NCBI RefSeq assembly: GCF_001422405.1
Contig: NZ_LMMV01000001.1
Coordinates: 745,275 to 809,274, forward strand
Length of the DNA stretch: 64,000 nucleotides
Direction: 5' to 3'
Source of the DNA: Pseudorhodoferax sp. Leaf267
GTDB taxonomy: Bacteria > Pseudomonadota > Gammaproteobacteria > Burkholderiales > Burkholderiaceae_C
Shown here piece after piece: positions 40,007 to 50,196 of this stretch. The position numbers and the translations under genes are program-made. Each line of letters opens with the position of its first letter. Within the stretch, counting starts at the first letter, position 1. Under the pieces are notes generated by a model that made no database searches, was not told the DNA's origin, and saw only the letters and a list, made by a program, of their open reading frames with translations.

Positions 40007-40492
40007 TCAGGCCGCGGCGGTGTGCTCTTCCATCAGCGCTTCCTTGCGCGCCTGCAGTTCGTCGCGCATGGCCACCAGGTCCAGGCCGCGGGCGGCGCGC
40101 GCCTTGACGAAGATCTCGCTGCGCTCTTCCTTCACGTGGTGGTCGATGTACTCGCCCAGAACGATGACCTTGGCGTCCCACTTCGGGTCGCTCTCATCGC
40201 CGTCTTCGATCTGGGCGATGAGGTCCTTGGCGGTCGAATGCTCGACCTCGGCTTCGTCCAGCAGATCGGCGTCCTTCAGGGCCGAGCGTAGGGCGGGGTA
40301 GAAGATTTCCTCCTCGATCTGCGCATGCACGGTCAGTTCGCGGCAGATCTGGTCGGCAAGTGCGCGCTTCTTCTGCACGGTGGCCTGGGCTTTGGAATGG
40401 GTCAGCTCCTCGAACTCCTTGAACATCTTCTTGACGTTGCGGTGGTCGGCATCGAGCAGCGTGCAGGCATCGGGGGTGTGGCGGGTGGTCAT
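40007..40492 (-). CDS. Hemerythrin HHE domain protein
   Basis: The 161-residue, mostly helical protein has the HHE pattern of the non-haem di-iron site: DADHRNVKKMFKEFEE, VHAQIEEEIFYPAL, VEHSTAKDLIAQIED and YIDHHVKEERSEIF. Such stand-alone bacterial hemerythrins bind oxygen, nitric oxide or act in stress responses. GAGGACACC precedes the ATG. It is divergent from the PQQ-dehydrogenase fusion gene across 273 bp in which no clear promoter was recognised. Confidence 0.9.
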   Translation of the reverse strand: MTTRHTPDACTLLDADHRNVKKMFKEFEELTHSKAQATVQKKRALADQICRELTVHAQIEEEIFYPALRSALKDADLLDEAEVEHSTAKDLIAQIEDGDESDPKWDAKVIVLGEYIDHHVKEERSEIFVKARAARGLDLVAMRDELQARKEALMEEHTAAA

Positions 40493-40765
40493 CGTGGTGT
40501 CCTCTTCGGGTTGTGGAGGTCTTTAGATTGGCGCACTTGCGGGCACGTGGTCGTAGGCGCTGTGCGTGGCTGTCGGGGTTGATGCGGCAGAGGGCGCGTC
40601 AGCTGCGATGCCGTCGTGCCTGCCAGCCAGGGCGCACAAGCGGGCGCGCCTGGCGAGCCCCCCCTCGGTCCTACGCAGCGCCGTCGGCCCAGCCGACACG
40701 CAGGCTCCACGCGCCTTCGGACACTGCAGGCCACACCCCCCCTTCACCCCAACTTTCGAAGCCCC

Positions 40766-42568
40766 ATGCCCCATCAATCGATCCAACTTCTGCGCCGTAC
40801 GGCCGTGGCCGCCGTGGCTGCAGGCCTTGCCATGGCTGCGCTCGCCCAGCAGGGCGACGGCACCGACGTGCCCATCCGCACCAATGTTTTCAAGCCCGCC
40901 AAGGTCGACCTGACGCACGAGCGCCTGGCGGCCATCCAGGCGCCGGCAGGCTTCGGCGTCACCGTGTTCGCCAATGGCCTGAAGAATGCGCGCATCTTGG
41001 CCGTCGCGCCCGATGGCACGGTCTACGTGAGCCGGCGCGACCAGGGCGATGTGGTGATGCTGCGCGACCAGGATGGTGACGGCCGCGCCGACGACGGCGG
41101 GCGCATCGTGGCGAACCGTGCTGGCGCGCATGGACTGGCGATCCGCGACGGCAGCCTGTACATCGCCACGGTCAAGGAGATCTTCAAGGCACCGATCAAG
41201 CCCGATGGCACGCTGGGCGAGTTGGAGATGCTGATCGGCGACCTGCCCGATTCGGGCCAGCACCCGAACCGCACCATCGCGTTCGGGCCGGACGGCATGC
41301 TCTACATCAGCGTGGGCTCGACCTGCAACGCGTGCAACGAGTCCAACCCGGAGAACGCCACGCTGCTGCGCGCAACCCCGGACGGCAAGAGCCGCACGAT
41401 CTTCGCGAGTGGCCTGCGCAACACCATCGGCTTCGGCTGGGAGCCACGCACGGGCGCGCTGTGGGGCATGGACCACGGCATCGACTTCCTGGGCGATGAC
41501 GTGCAGCCCGAGGAGCTCAACCGCATCGAGCGTGGCAGGCAGTACGGTTGGCCGCACATTTGGGGTGCGGGTGGCGTCAATCCGCAAAGCACGCCGGTCG
41601 GCGAGATCAGCAAGGAACAGTGGAAGGCGCTCAGCACGCCGATGGTGCTGGGCTATACGGCGCATGCCGCACCGATGCAGATGCTGTTCTACCCCGGCGG
41701 CTCCTTCCCGGCGGAGTACACCGGTGACGCCTTCGTCGCCATGCGGGGCTCATGGAACCGCAACCCGGCCTCGGGCTACGAGATCTTGCGGGTGCGCTTT
41801 GCCGACGGGCAGCCGCAGAAGTTCGAGCCCTTCGTCACCGGCTTTCTGACCGACGGCGGCCGTACGCACATCGCGCGGCCGGTCGGGCTGGCGGTGGCGA
41901 AGGACGGCGCGCTGTTGATGTCCGACGATGCTAACGGCACGATCTACCGCGTGGCCTACCGCGGCGGTGCCGGGCAGATGGCCGCAGCCGCCACCCCGCC
42001 AGCCGGGCCCATGCAACAGCAGGCCATGCGTGGCGGCGGCGTGCCGCTGGCCAAGGACCGCGAGGAGACGCGCGCCGCAGGCGCCATCACCGTCACCTCG
42101 GCCACCATCGCGCCGCAGGCGGCGATCCCGGCCAAGCACAGTGAATACGCCGACGGCGTCTCGCCGCAGCTGACGTGGACGGCCGTCGCGGGCGCGCGCT
42201 CCTACGCCATCGTGATGGAGGACCCGGACGCCAGGCCCGTGACGCCGTTCGTGCACTGGCTGGCGTGGAACATCCCGGCCAGCGTGACGCACCTGCCCGA
42301 GGGTCTGCAGGAGCAGCTGCGCCTGACCGAGCCCGATGGCGTGCTGCAGGGCGCCACCACGCGCGGCTCACCCGGCTACTACGGCCCGCGCCCGCCCGTG
42401 ATGGACGCGCCGCACCGCTATCACTTCCAGGTGTTCGCGCTGGACACCATGCTGCAGGTGCCGCCCGGCGCCGACCGTGACCAGCTGCTGGCCGCCATGC
42501 GCGGCCACGTGGTGGCGCAGGGCGAGCTCGTGGGCACCTTCCAGCAGCAGGTCAAGCCGCCCAAGTGA
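40766..42568 (+). CDS. Secreted PQQ-type sugar dehydrogenase fused to a PEBP (YbhB/YbcL) domain
   Basis: A 600-residue protein with a signal peptide ending near AMAALAQ. Residues about 45-400 form a six-bladed propeller of the PQQ-dependent glucose/sorbosone dehydrogenase family: GLKNARILAVAPDGTVYVSRR, HPNRTIAFGPDGMLYISVGS and ASGLRNTIGFGWEP. After a Gln/Ala/Pro linker, residues about 450-596 are a phosphatidylethanolamine-binding (YbhB/YbcL) domain with AIVMEDPDARPVTPFVHWL and GSPGYYGPRPP. Each half is usually a separate protein. No haem motif is attached. The ribosome-binding site is weak. Confidence 0.88.
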   Translation: MPHQSIQLLRRTAVAAVAAGLAMAALAQQGDGTDVPIRTNVFKPAKVDLTHERLAAIQAPAGFGVTVFANGLKNARILAVAPDGTVYVSRRDQGDVVMLRDQDGDGRADDGGRIVANRAGAHGLAIRDGSLYIATVKEIFKAPIKPDGTLGELEMLIGDLPDSGQHPNRTIAFGPDGMLYISVGSTCNACNESNPENATLLRATPDGKSRTIFASGLRNTIGFGWEPRTGALWGMDHGIDFLGDDVQPEELNRIERGRQYGWPHIWGAGGVNPQSTPVGEISKEQWKALSTPMVLGYTAHAAPMQMLFYPGGSFPAEYTGDAFVAMRGSWNRNPASGYEILRVRFADGQPQKFEPFVTGFLTDGGRTHIARPVGLAVAKDGALLMSDDANGTIYRVAYRGGAGQMAAAATPPAGPMQQQAMRGGGVPLAKDREETRAAGAITVTSATIAPQAAIPAKHSEYADGVSPQLTWTAVAGARSYAIVMEDPDARPVTPFVHWLAWNIPASVTHLPEGLQEQLRLTEPDGVLQGATTRGSPGYYGPRPPVMDAPHRYHFQVFALDTMLQVPPGADRDQLLAAMRGHVVAQGELVGTFQQQVKPPK

Positions 42569-42589
42569 GGTCGGGCGCGGCCGAAGCGC

Positions 42590-42796
42590 CTAGTCGAGCG
42601 TGAAGCCGACCTTCAGGCTGACCTGCCAGTGCGCGACCTTGCCATCGACGACATGGCCGCGCGTTTCGGTGACGGTGAACCAATGGATGTTGCGCACCGT
42701 CTCATGCGCCTTGGCGATGGCGGTCTGCACGGCATCCTCGATGCTGGTGGGCGATGAGCCGGTCAGCTCGAGCGACTTGTAGACATGGTTGGACAT
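42590..42796 (-). CDS. Dodecin flavin-binding protein
   Basis: The 68-residue protein reads [20 protein letters not shown], then [20 protein letters not shown] and [15 protein letters not shown]. This is a full-length dodecin, which forms a hollow dodecamer storing FMN or riboflavin. Trp39 sits where the flavin-stacking tryptophan is expected. It is a single gene convergent with the PQQ-PEBP gene. Confidence 0.95.
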   Translation of the reverse strand: MSNHVYKSLELTGSSPTSIEDAVQTAIAKAHETVRNIHWFTVTETRGHVVDGKVAHWQVSLKVGFTLD

Positions 42797-42936
42797 GGGT
42801 TGTCTCCAGAAGTTTTTGGTGGAAGGCCGGGGCCATCTTAGGGCGCTTCAGGACAGGCGGGGCAGCTGGTACCAGCCCCACGGCCACGCTTTTGGGCTGA
42901 TAGAAGGGCAAGCTCGCGCGGCACATGCGCCGCCCA

Positions 42937-45615
42937 TCAGCGCGCGTCGCCGGTCAGGACGAACGCAGCCCAGGCGCGCGGGTCGCTGTCGGTGGCGCGC
43001 AGGGCGAGCGTGGCCGACTGGAAGGCGGCGGCGCGCGTGGTGCCAGGCTGGGTCCAGGCGTCGTGGAACAGGCGCATCCACTGCGTCGTGCTGTCGGAAT
43101 ACACGCGCCACAGTGTGGACAAGGTGCAGGCCGCGCCAGACTGCAGCAGCGCGCGTGTGAGGCCCAGCAATTCGTCGCCCTGCGGGGCGGCCTGGCGACC
43201 CGTCTCGCAGGCGCTGAGCACCGCCAGCTCGCAACGCAGCTGCAGCGCCAGGATGTCGTGTGCGGTCAGCGTGCCGCCGGCGAGCTCCACGCCCGAGGCC
43301 AGCGGGTCGTCGGCGTCGTAGGCGCCGTGGCAGGCCAGGTGAACGAGTGGGGCGCTGGCCGCATCGCGCAGCACCTCGGCGCGCGCCAGCTGTGCGCGCG
43401 CCTGGGCGTGGTGGAGCCGGGCGACCTCGTTGGTCTCGGCCTGGAATTCCTCGATGTCCGTGGCCTCGTCGGCATAGCTGCCGACCAGGGGCTCGCCCGC
43501 CGGCCCGGCGGCTTGCGCCCGGCTGCGCACCGAGGCCAGAACGGCCAGCGAGGGCGCGTAGGCCACGGCCACCTGCGCGATGAGCGGCGCGCCCTGCAGG
43601 TGCAGCGCGTGCAGCGGCAGGCCGTGCAGCGGCCCATGGGCCACGATGCACAAGGTGTCGATGCCGGCCAGCTGGTCGGCGAAGGGGCCGAACAGCGTGT
43701 CGCCGAACGCCTGCCAGGCGTGGACGGGGCGGGGCTCGCCGTCGCCCGACAGCACGTTGCGCGCGAACGGCTGCAGCAAGCCGGCCTGCAGACGCGCTGC
43801 GTCGATGTCGAGGTGGCGCACGCGTGGCGCCGCGCCAGGGGCCAGCCAGGCGGCGACGATGCGCTGCGGTGTGACGAACAGGCTCAGGCTGGCGCTGCGC
43901 GGACCCACATCCAGCGCCAGCGCCTGCAGCGCAGCCTGGCCGGGTGGCGCAGTGCGGCGCAGGGCGACATGGCGGCGGCCGGCCTCGCTGGCCAGTGCCA
44001 TGCGGGTCCACAGCGCATCCAGCGCCGCACGCGTGTCGCGCTGCTCGGCCAGGCGCGTCGGTTCCAGGTCGGCGTCCAGCGTCGGCGCCGCGTCGGGCGC
44101 GGTGGCGGGCAGCGTCCAGCGCAGCTGCGCGATCAGGCGGGCTTCCTGTTCGAGATCGCCCGGCGCAAGGCCTGGCTGCGGCGGCAGCGGGCGCAGGCCC
44201 ATCATGTCCAGGAACAGTCGGGCGCGGCCGTGCTCCATGGCCTGCAGCACCGCCCAGCCGCGCGCATCGTGCGCAGCGGCATCGGCGGGCTGCAACCGGC
44301 TGAGCGCATCGATGTGCAGCGCATGGGCTTCGGCGTTGGGCCCGGTCTCGTGGGCGCGGCGCGCGCGTGTCTCGGTGCCGGCCAGCAGGCGCTCGCAGGC
44401 GTCGCAAGCCACGGAATAGCACTGGGCGGCCTGCGCCCATTCGCCGAGGCTGGCATGCTGGCGGCCGAGCGCCACCTGGGCCTGGCGGCAGTGGTCGGGG
44501 TCGACGTCCGGCGTCAGGATGTCGACGACGTCGCGCAGGATGGGGATGGCCAGCGCCGGCACGAACATGGGGTCGGACAGGCTGACCACGGTGTGGGCCA
44601 GGGCGAGCTGCACGCGGGCGTAGTCGTAGGGCGCGGTGTCGCGCCGCAGCACCTGGCCGGCGTCGCGCAACAGGTCCAGGGCCTCGTCGAAGTGATCGCC
44701 GTCGCCCACGCGTGTGCGGTCGGCAGCGATGCTTGCCCGCACGCGCGCCAGCCGCGCGGCCTGCACGGGCGTACCGTGCTGCAGGGCCATGGTGTGGGCG
44801 ATCTCTGCCAGCGCGGCGGCCTCGCGCAGCGCGGCGACAGGGCCGGCCCCGCCCGGCAGCGCGGCCTGCCGGGCCATCCCGACCGCCAGGGTCTGCAGCA
44901 GGTTTTGCTGCTGCAGGGGATCGAACACGCCGAAGACCTCGGCCTCGAGCATGCCGCGCAGCACCGCGACGCCGGCCTGCAGCGCATGGCCCGAGCGGTC
45001 CAGCACGTCTTCGATGTCGGCGACGGCAAGGTTGTAGCGCGCCTGCAGCCGCAGCTGCGCGTTGGTGCTCCAGGCGATGGCATCGTGCAGCGCCGCACGG
45101 CCCTGCGCGAGGTTGGAGGCCGGGTCGCCGGCCACGCGGCGGGTGTAGAGCAAGCCGAATTCCATGGCGGACTCGGCGCGCTGGTCGGCTGTCAGGTGCT
45201 CTGCCAATGCCGCGGCGGCACCGGCCATCTGCAACGCCTGCTCGATGTTGCCGGCGCGCGTGCCGGTCACGCGGGTGTCCCAGCATGTCGACAGTGCCAT
45301 GAGCACCTGCCAGCGTTCATCGCCCCGCGCGCCGTGCAGTGCTTCGCCATAGGCGGCGATGGCCAGCTCCAGGTCGGGCGCCGCGCCGCGGTGGTGCAGG
45401 TCGCCGCACAGCTTCCACAGCCGCGCGGCCAGCGCATGCTGGCCGCGCGCTGCCAGCGCCTGGGCCAGCGTGGCCGCCTCGACCAGCATCACTGCGTCGC
45501 TCTGGTCCGCAGCCATGAAGGCTTGCCAGCGGTCGGCAAGGCCCGGCTCCTGCTGGCGCAACCGGGTGAGCAGGGTCGCTGTGGACTCCTGGGTTCCGAC
45601 GTCGATGCCTGGCAT
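42937..45615 (-). CDS. CHAT domain (caspase-like) protease with helical repeat region
   Basis: The 892-residue protein has an alpha-helical, repeat-rich N-terminal part (about residues 30-480) that looks like degenerate TPR units. A C-terminal CHAT protease domain follows. The catalytic pair is plain: His763 in HLACHGAYDADDP and Cys803 in VLSACETG. The closing GAACTLSTLWRVYSDSTTQW and WAAFVLTGD blocks are typical of the family. CHAT proteases cleave partner proteins in stress or defence responses. GGAGGGG precedes the ATG, 39 bases after a small gene on the same strand. A LexA-like box lies upstream of the pair. Confidence 0.92.
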   Translation of the reverse strand: MPGIDVGTQESTATLLTRLRQQEPGLADRWQAFMAADQSDAVMLVEAATLAQALAARGQHALAARLWKLCGDLHHRGAAPDLELAIAAYGEALHGARGDERWQVLMALSTCWDTRVTGTRAGNIEQALQMAGAAAALAEHLTADQRAESAMEFGLLYTRRVAGDPASNLAQGRAALHDAIAWSTNAQLRLQARYNLAVADIEDVLDRSGHALQAGVAVLRGMLEAEVFGVFDPLQQQNLLQTLAVGMARQAALPGGAGPVAALREAAALAEIAHTMALQHGTPVQAARLARVRASIAADRTRVGDGDHFDEALDLLRDAGQVLRRDTAPYDYARVQLALAHTVVSLSDPMFVPALAIPILRDVVDILTPDVDPDHCRQAQVALGRQHASLGEWAQAAQCYSVACDACERLLAGTETRARRAHETGPNAEAHALHIDALSRLQPADAAAHDARGWAVLQAMEHGRARLFLDMMGLRPLPPQPGLAPGDLEQEARLIAQLRWTLPATAPDAAPTLDADLEPTRLAEQRDTRAALDALWTRMALASEAGRRHVALRRTAPPGQAALQALALDVGPRSASLSLFVTPQRIVAAWLAPGAAPRVRHLDIDAARLQAGLLQPFARNVLSGDGEPRPVHAWQAFGDTLFGPFADQLAGIDTLCIVAHGPLHGLPLHALHLQGAPLIAQVAVAYAPSLAVLASVRSRAQAAGPAGEPLVGSYADEATDIEEFQAETNEVARLHHAQARAQLARAEVLRDAASAPLVHLACHGAYDADDPLASGVELAGGTLTAHDILALQLRCELAVLSACETGRQAAPQGDELLGLTRALLQSGAACTLSTLWRVYSDSTTQWMRLFHDAWTQPGTTRAAAFQSATLALRATDSDPRAWAAFVLTGDAR

Positions 45616-45654
45616 GGATGGCCCCTCCTGCGGGCCATCATGCCACCGGCAGGC

Positions 45655-45960
45655 TCAGCGCAATGCGACGTGGAAGTAGGCGCTGGGCAGGTCGCCCAGC
45701 CCCTGCAGCCCCAGCTGGCGGGCAGCGGTGTTGGCCAGGCGCCAGCGCAAGGCAAGTGTCTGCGCTGACGGGTCTTCGTCATGGCCTTCCTCGGCCAGCG
45801 CGACCACGGCGCGCAGCGTCTGTGCCACGCCCTCGGCCGAGCCGAGCCGGCGCTCCAGCGCGCGGCCGTAGCGCACCTCGGCCGCGATGCGCTCGCGGTC
45901 GGGCAGTTCGGGGTAGTCGCACAGGGCGACGGTGTAGGTGGTCTCGGTGGTGGTGTCCAT
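45655..45960 (-). CDS. Small protein encoded upstream of the CHAT protease
   Basis: The 101-residue protein begins MDTTTETTYTVALCDYPELP. It is largely helical, with ERIAAEVRYGRALERRLGSA and TLRAVVALAEEG, and ends GDLPSAYFHVALR. It has no signal peptide and no recognised family. AGGA precedes the ATG. Its position as first gene of a two-gene unit suggests it is the partner, inhibitor or target of the CHAT protease. That is inference from gene order only. Confidence 0.7.
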   Translation of the reverse strand: MDTTTETTYTVALCDYPELPDRERIAAEVRYGRALERRLGSAEGVAQTLRAVVALAEEGHDEDPSAQTLALRWRLANTAARQLGLQGLGDLPSAYFHVALR

Positions 45961-45983
45961 GGTGTGTCCTCTGTGCTCAATGA

Positions 45984-45999
45984 CTGGTTGAATGTACAG
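45984..45999 (-). promoter_or_regulatory. LexA-like (SOS) box upstream of the CHAT operon
   Basis: The sequence CTGG-N8-ACAG at 45984-45999 (ACTGGTTGAATGTACAGT with flanks) departs from the CTGT-N8-ACAG consensus at one base. It ends 24 bases before the ATG of the small gene and overlaps a TACTGT that could be a -10 element on the minus strand. A perfect box of the same type occurs at 49060-49075. Confidence 0.5.
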
Positions 46000-46132
46000 T
46001 ATTTCGGCGTTCGGGCAAGCGTTGCTGCAGGCACCCGCCGCAGCGGTTCAACGTCCCCTAAGATGCCGATGCGCGCGCGCCTGGCGCGGCGCACGATGTC
46101 CTTATCGCGTTGCGCATTTCCCGGGTCACCAC

Positions 46133-47029
46133 ATGCACGAGCCCCTGCCGTCCACGCCTTCCATGCCCAGGCCATGGGCGCGCCGCGGCGTCCTGGGGGC
46201 CTTGCTCGCCGGCCTGGCCGGCGTGGCCATGGCGCAGGACGCGCCGGTCCGCGAGCGACTGATGCGCGAGTACCAGGCGCTGCGTGCACAGCTGGCCAGC
46301 AGCCCGCTGGGCCAGCCCCTGCTGATCAGCTCCTCGGAGGCGGATGCCGAACTGCGCGGCCAGGTGCATGCGGTGGTGGACACGGCATTCGCCGACCTCT
46401 GCGCCGCACTGAGCCGGCCGCAGGCCTGGTGCGAGATCCTCGTGCTGCACCTGAACACCAAGCGCTGCGTGGCGGGCGACGGCAGCAGCGGCAGCACCAA
46501 CCTGGCGATGGCCGTCACACGCAAGCACGACCATGCGGCCAAGGACGCGTTCCTGCTGGACTTCCGCTGGGACCGCGTGCAGGCCGGGCCCGACGCGCTG
46601 CAGATCGTCATGACCGCGCCCGAAGGCCCACTGGGCACGGCCAACTACCGCATCGTGCTGGACGCCATCGCGCTGCCCGGCGGCAAGAGCTTTCTGTCGT
46701 TCGCCTATGCCTGCCGGTTCAGCACGGCGGCGCGCCTTGGCATGCGCACCTACCTCTCGACCTTCGGCCGCGACAAGGTCGGCTTCACCAAGGTCGAGGG
46801 CCAGGGCGAAGACGTCTATGTGGGTGGCATGCGCGGCGTGATCGAGCGCACGGCCATGCGCTACTACCTTGCGATCGAGGCCTGGTTCGCGGCCAGCCGC
46901 GCCCCGGCCACGCGGCAGCGTGAGCTGCGCATGCAGCGCTGGTTCGAGGCCACCGAGCGCTACCCGCGCCAGCTGCACGAGACCGACCTGGCCGAGTACC
47001 TGGCGGGCAAGCGGCAGGCGGTCCCCTGA
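46133..47029 (+). CDS. Secreted protein of unknown function
   Basis: The 298-residue protein has a twin-arginine-like or Sec signal (WARRGVLGALLAGLAGVAMA, then QDA). The mature part contains EILVLHLNTKRCVAGDGSSG, AFLLDFRWDRVQAGPDAL, FLSFAYACRFSTAARLGMRT and, near the end, an amphipathic region MRYYLAIEAWFAA. It appears to be a conserved uncharacterised exported protein; no catalytic motif was recognised. An in-frame start 47 codons upstream would bury the signal and was rejected. Confidence 0.7.
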   Translation: MHEPLPSTPSMPRPWARRGVLGALLAGLAGVAMAQDAPVRERLMREYQALRAQLASSPLGQPLLISSSEADAELRGQVHAVVDTAFADLCAALSRPQAWCEILVLHLNTKRCVAGDGSSGSTNLAMAVTRKHDHAAKDAFLLDFRWDRVQAGPDALQIVMTAPEGPLGTANYRIVLDAIALPGGKSFLSFAYACRFSTAARLGMRTYLSTFGRDKVGFTKVEGQGEDVYVGGMRGVIERTAMRYYLAIEAWFAASRAPATRQRELRMQRWFEATERYPRQLHETDLAEYLAGKRQAVP

Positions 47030-47056
47030 GCCGCGCTGCCGCAAGGCGGCGGCCGA

Positions 47057-47081
47057 CGGGCCGGGCGTTGCACCCGGCCCG
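47057..47081. terminator. GC-rich hairpin between convergent genes
   Basis: GGGCCGGG at 47058-47065 pairs with CCCGGCCC at 47073-47080 across a 7-base loop. It lies between two convergent genes, about 28 bases after the secreted-protein stop and 9 before the ggt stop. There is no T run on either strand, but the place suits a two-way boundary. Confidence 0.5.
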
Positions 47082-47089
47082 GCCCGCGA

Positions 47090-48814
<1,725 letters not shown>

Positions 48815-49057
48815 CTTGCTTCCTTGTTCTGTGGTGTCGTGGGCGCAAGCCGTGTCTGGAGAGGTGACCCGCCCGTGTGTCGCGTGCGGTGAAGTGCGTG
48901 GGTGCAGGGCCTCCTGTGGTCGCGTGAAGTCGTGGGACGTGCGCACCATTTTGGGGAGACGGGAGCGTTACGTCGATGCATGTTTGCGGGATGGCGTGGC
49001 CGGCCGCTTGGTGTTAGACGAACGTCCAGGGCGGGCGCGATGGGCATCGCCTGCCTA

Positions 49058-49077
49058 TACTGTTCATAAATACAGTT
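49058..49077 (+). promoter_or_regulatory. LexA SOS box and -10 element of the radical SAM gene
   Basis: TACTGTTCATAAATACAGTT contains a perfect CTGT-N8-ACAG palindrome at 49060-49075. The -10-like TATACT (49056-49061) overlaps its left edge, so bound LexA would block the promoter. The ATG at 49099 follows with CGGAGG before it. The rest of the 284-bp gap back to ggt holds no other clear signal. Confidence 0.85.
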
Positions 49078-49098
49078 TCGTGTTCGGAGGAATTCCCC

Positions 49099-50196
49099 AT
49101 GGCACCACCCACTGTCGTGAATGTCCCGATCGAGGCCATCAAAGGCCGAGGCGCCGCCACGCGCATTGCGCACCGCTTTTCGAAGGATGCGCGCGACGGC
49201 TTCGATGACGGCTGGGGCGGGCTGGACGAGCGCCTGGCCGACGCGGGCGCAGCCGTGCCGACCGAGCTGATCTGGGAGACGGCGCGCAGCGCAATCTCAC
49301 GCAACCAGTCGCCCGACATCTATTTCGAGCAGTCCATCAACCCCTACCGTGGCTGCGAGCACGGCTGCATCTACTGCTTCGCACGGCCCACGCACAGCTA
49401 CCTCAACATGTCGCCCGGGCTGGACTTCGAGACCAGGATCATCGCCAAGCGCAACATCGCCGCGCTGCTGCGCGCCGAGCTCGCATCACCGCGCTATGTG
49501 CCCCAGGGCCTCGTGATCGGCACGGTGACCGATTGCTACCAGCCGCTGGAGCGCGAGTTGCGGCTGACCCGCTCGCTGATCGAAACGCTGGGCGAGGCGC
49601 GGCACGCGTTCTCGCTGATCACGAAATCCAGCGGTGTCGAGCGCGACCTGGACCTGCTGGCGCCGTTGGCCGCGCAGCGTCTGGCCGCCGTCTACATCAC
49701 CGTGACCACGCTGGATGGTGACATTGCGCGCACGCTGGAGCCGCGGGCCGCGGCGCCGCACCGCCGACTGCGCACCATCCGCGCGCTGGCCGATGCGGGC
49801 GTGCCGGTGGGCGTGAGCGTGGCGCCGCAGATCCCGTTCATCACCGAAGACATGGAGCAGGTGCTGGCCGCGGCCTGGGACGCGGGCGCGCGCAGTGCGT
49901 TCTACACCGTGCTGCGCCTGCCCTGGGAGGTGGCGCCGCTGTTCCGCGAGTGGCTGGCGCTGCACTTCCCGGACCGGGCCGAGCGCGTGATGGCGCGTGT
50001 GCAGGACATGCGGGGCGGGCGCGACTACGACAGCGACTTTTCCACGCGCATGAAGGGCAGCGGCATCTGGGCGGAGCTGATCCGCCAACGCTTCGAGAAA
50101 GCGTGCGCGCGGCTCGGTTTCAACCGCGAGCGCGCGGGCTCCGATCTGTCGCTGTTCCGCCGCCCCACGCTGGATGGGCAGCAGGCGCTGTTCTGA
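49099..50196 (+). CDS. PA0069 family radical SAM protein, likely SOS-induced
   Basis: The 365-residue protein carries the radical SAM motif CEHGCIYC (Cys86, Cys90, Cys93) after SISPNP-like EQSINPYRG. Family segments YLNMSPGLDFETRI, GTVTDCYQPLERE and SLITKSSGVERDLDLL follow, with a C-terminal arginine-rich region. PA0069-type proteins are distant relatives of spore photoproduct lyase. Their reaction is unknown. A consensus LexA box over the promoter links it to the DNA-damage response, which fits a repair-related role. It is convergent with fghA. Confidence 0.92.
   Translation: MAPPTVVNVPIEAIKGRGAATRIAHRFSKDARDGFDDGWGGLDERLADAGAAVPTELIWETARSAISRNQSPDIYFEQSINPYRGCEHGCIYCFARPTHSYLNMSPGLDFETRIIAKRNIAALLRAELASPRYVPQGLVIGTVTDCYQPLERELRLTRSLIETLGEARHAFSLITKSSGVERDLDLLAPLAAQRLAAVYITVTTLDGDIARTLEPRAAAPHRRLRTIRALADAGVPVGVSVAPQIPFITEDMEQVLAAAWDAGARSAFYTVLRLPWEVAPLFREWLALHFPDRAERVMARVQDMRGGRDYDSDFSTRMKGSGIWAELIRQRFEKACARLGFNRERAGSDLSLFRRPTLDGQQALF

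Noticed and set aside
42925-45768. 947-codon open frame opposite the CHAT protease
   Set aside because: Composition is that of an antisense shadow; the minus strand holds the conserved His and Cys motifs of CHAT.
47057-47081. GC-rich inverted repeat as another copy of the mobile 63-bp family
   Set aside because: It shares no block with the family and simply fits a hairpin between convergent genes.
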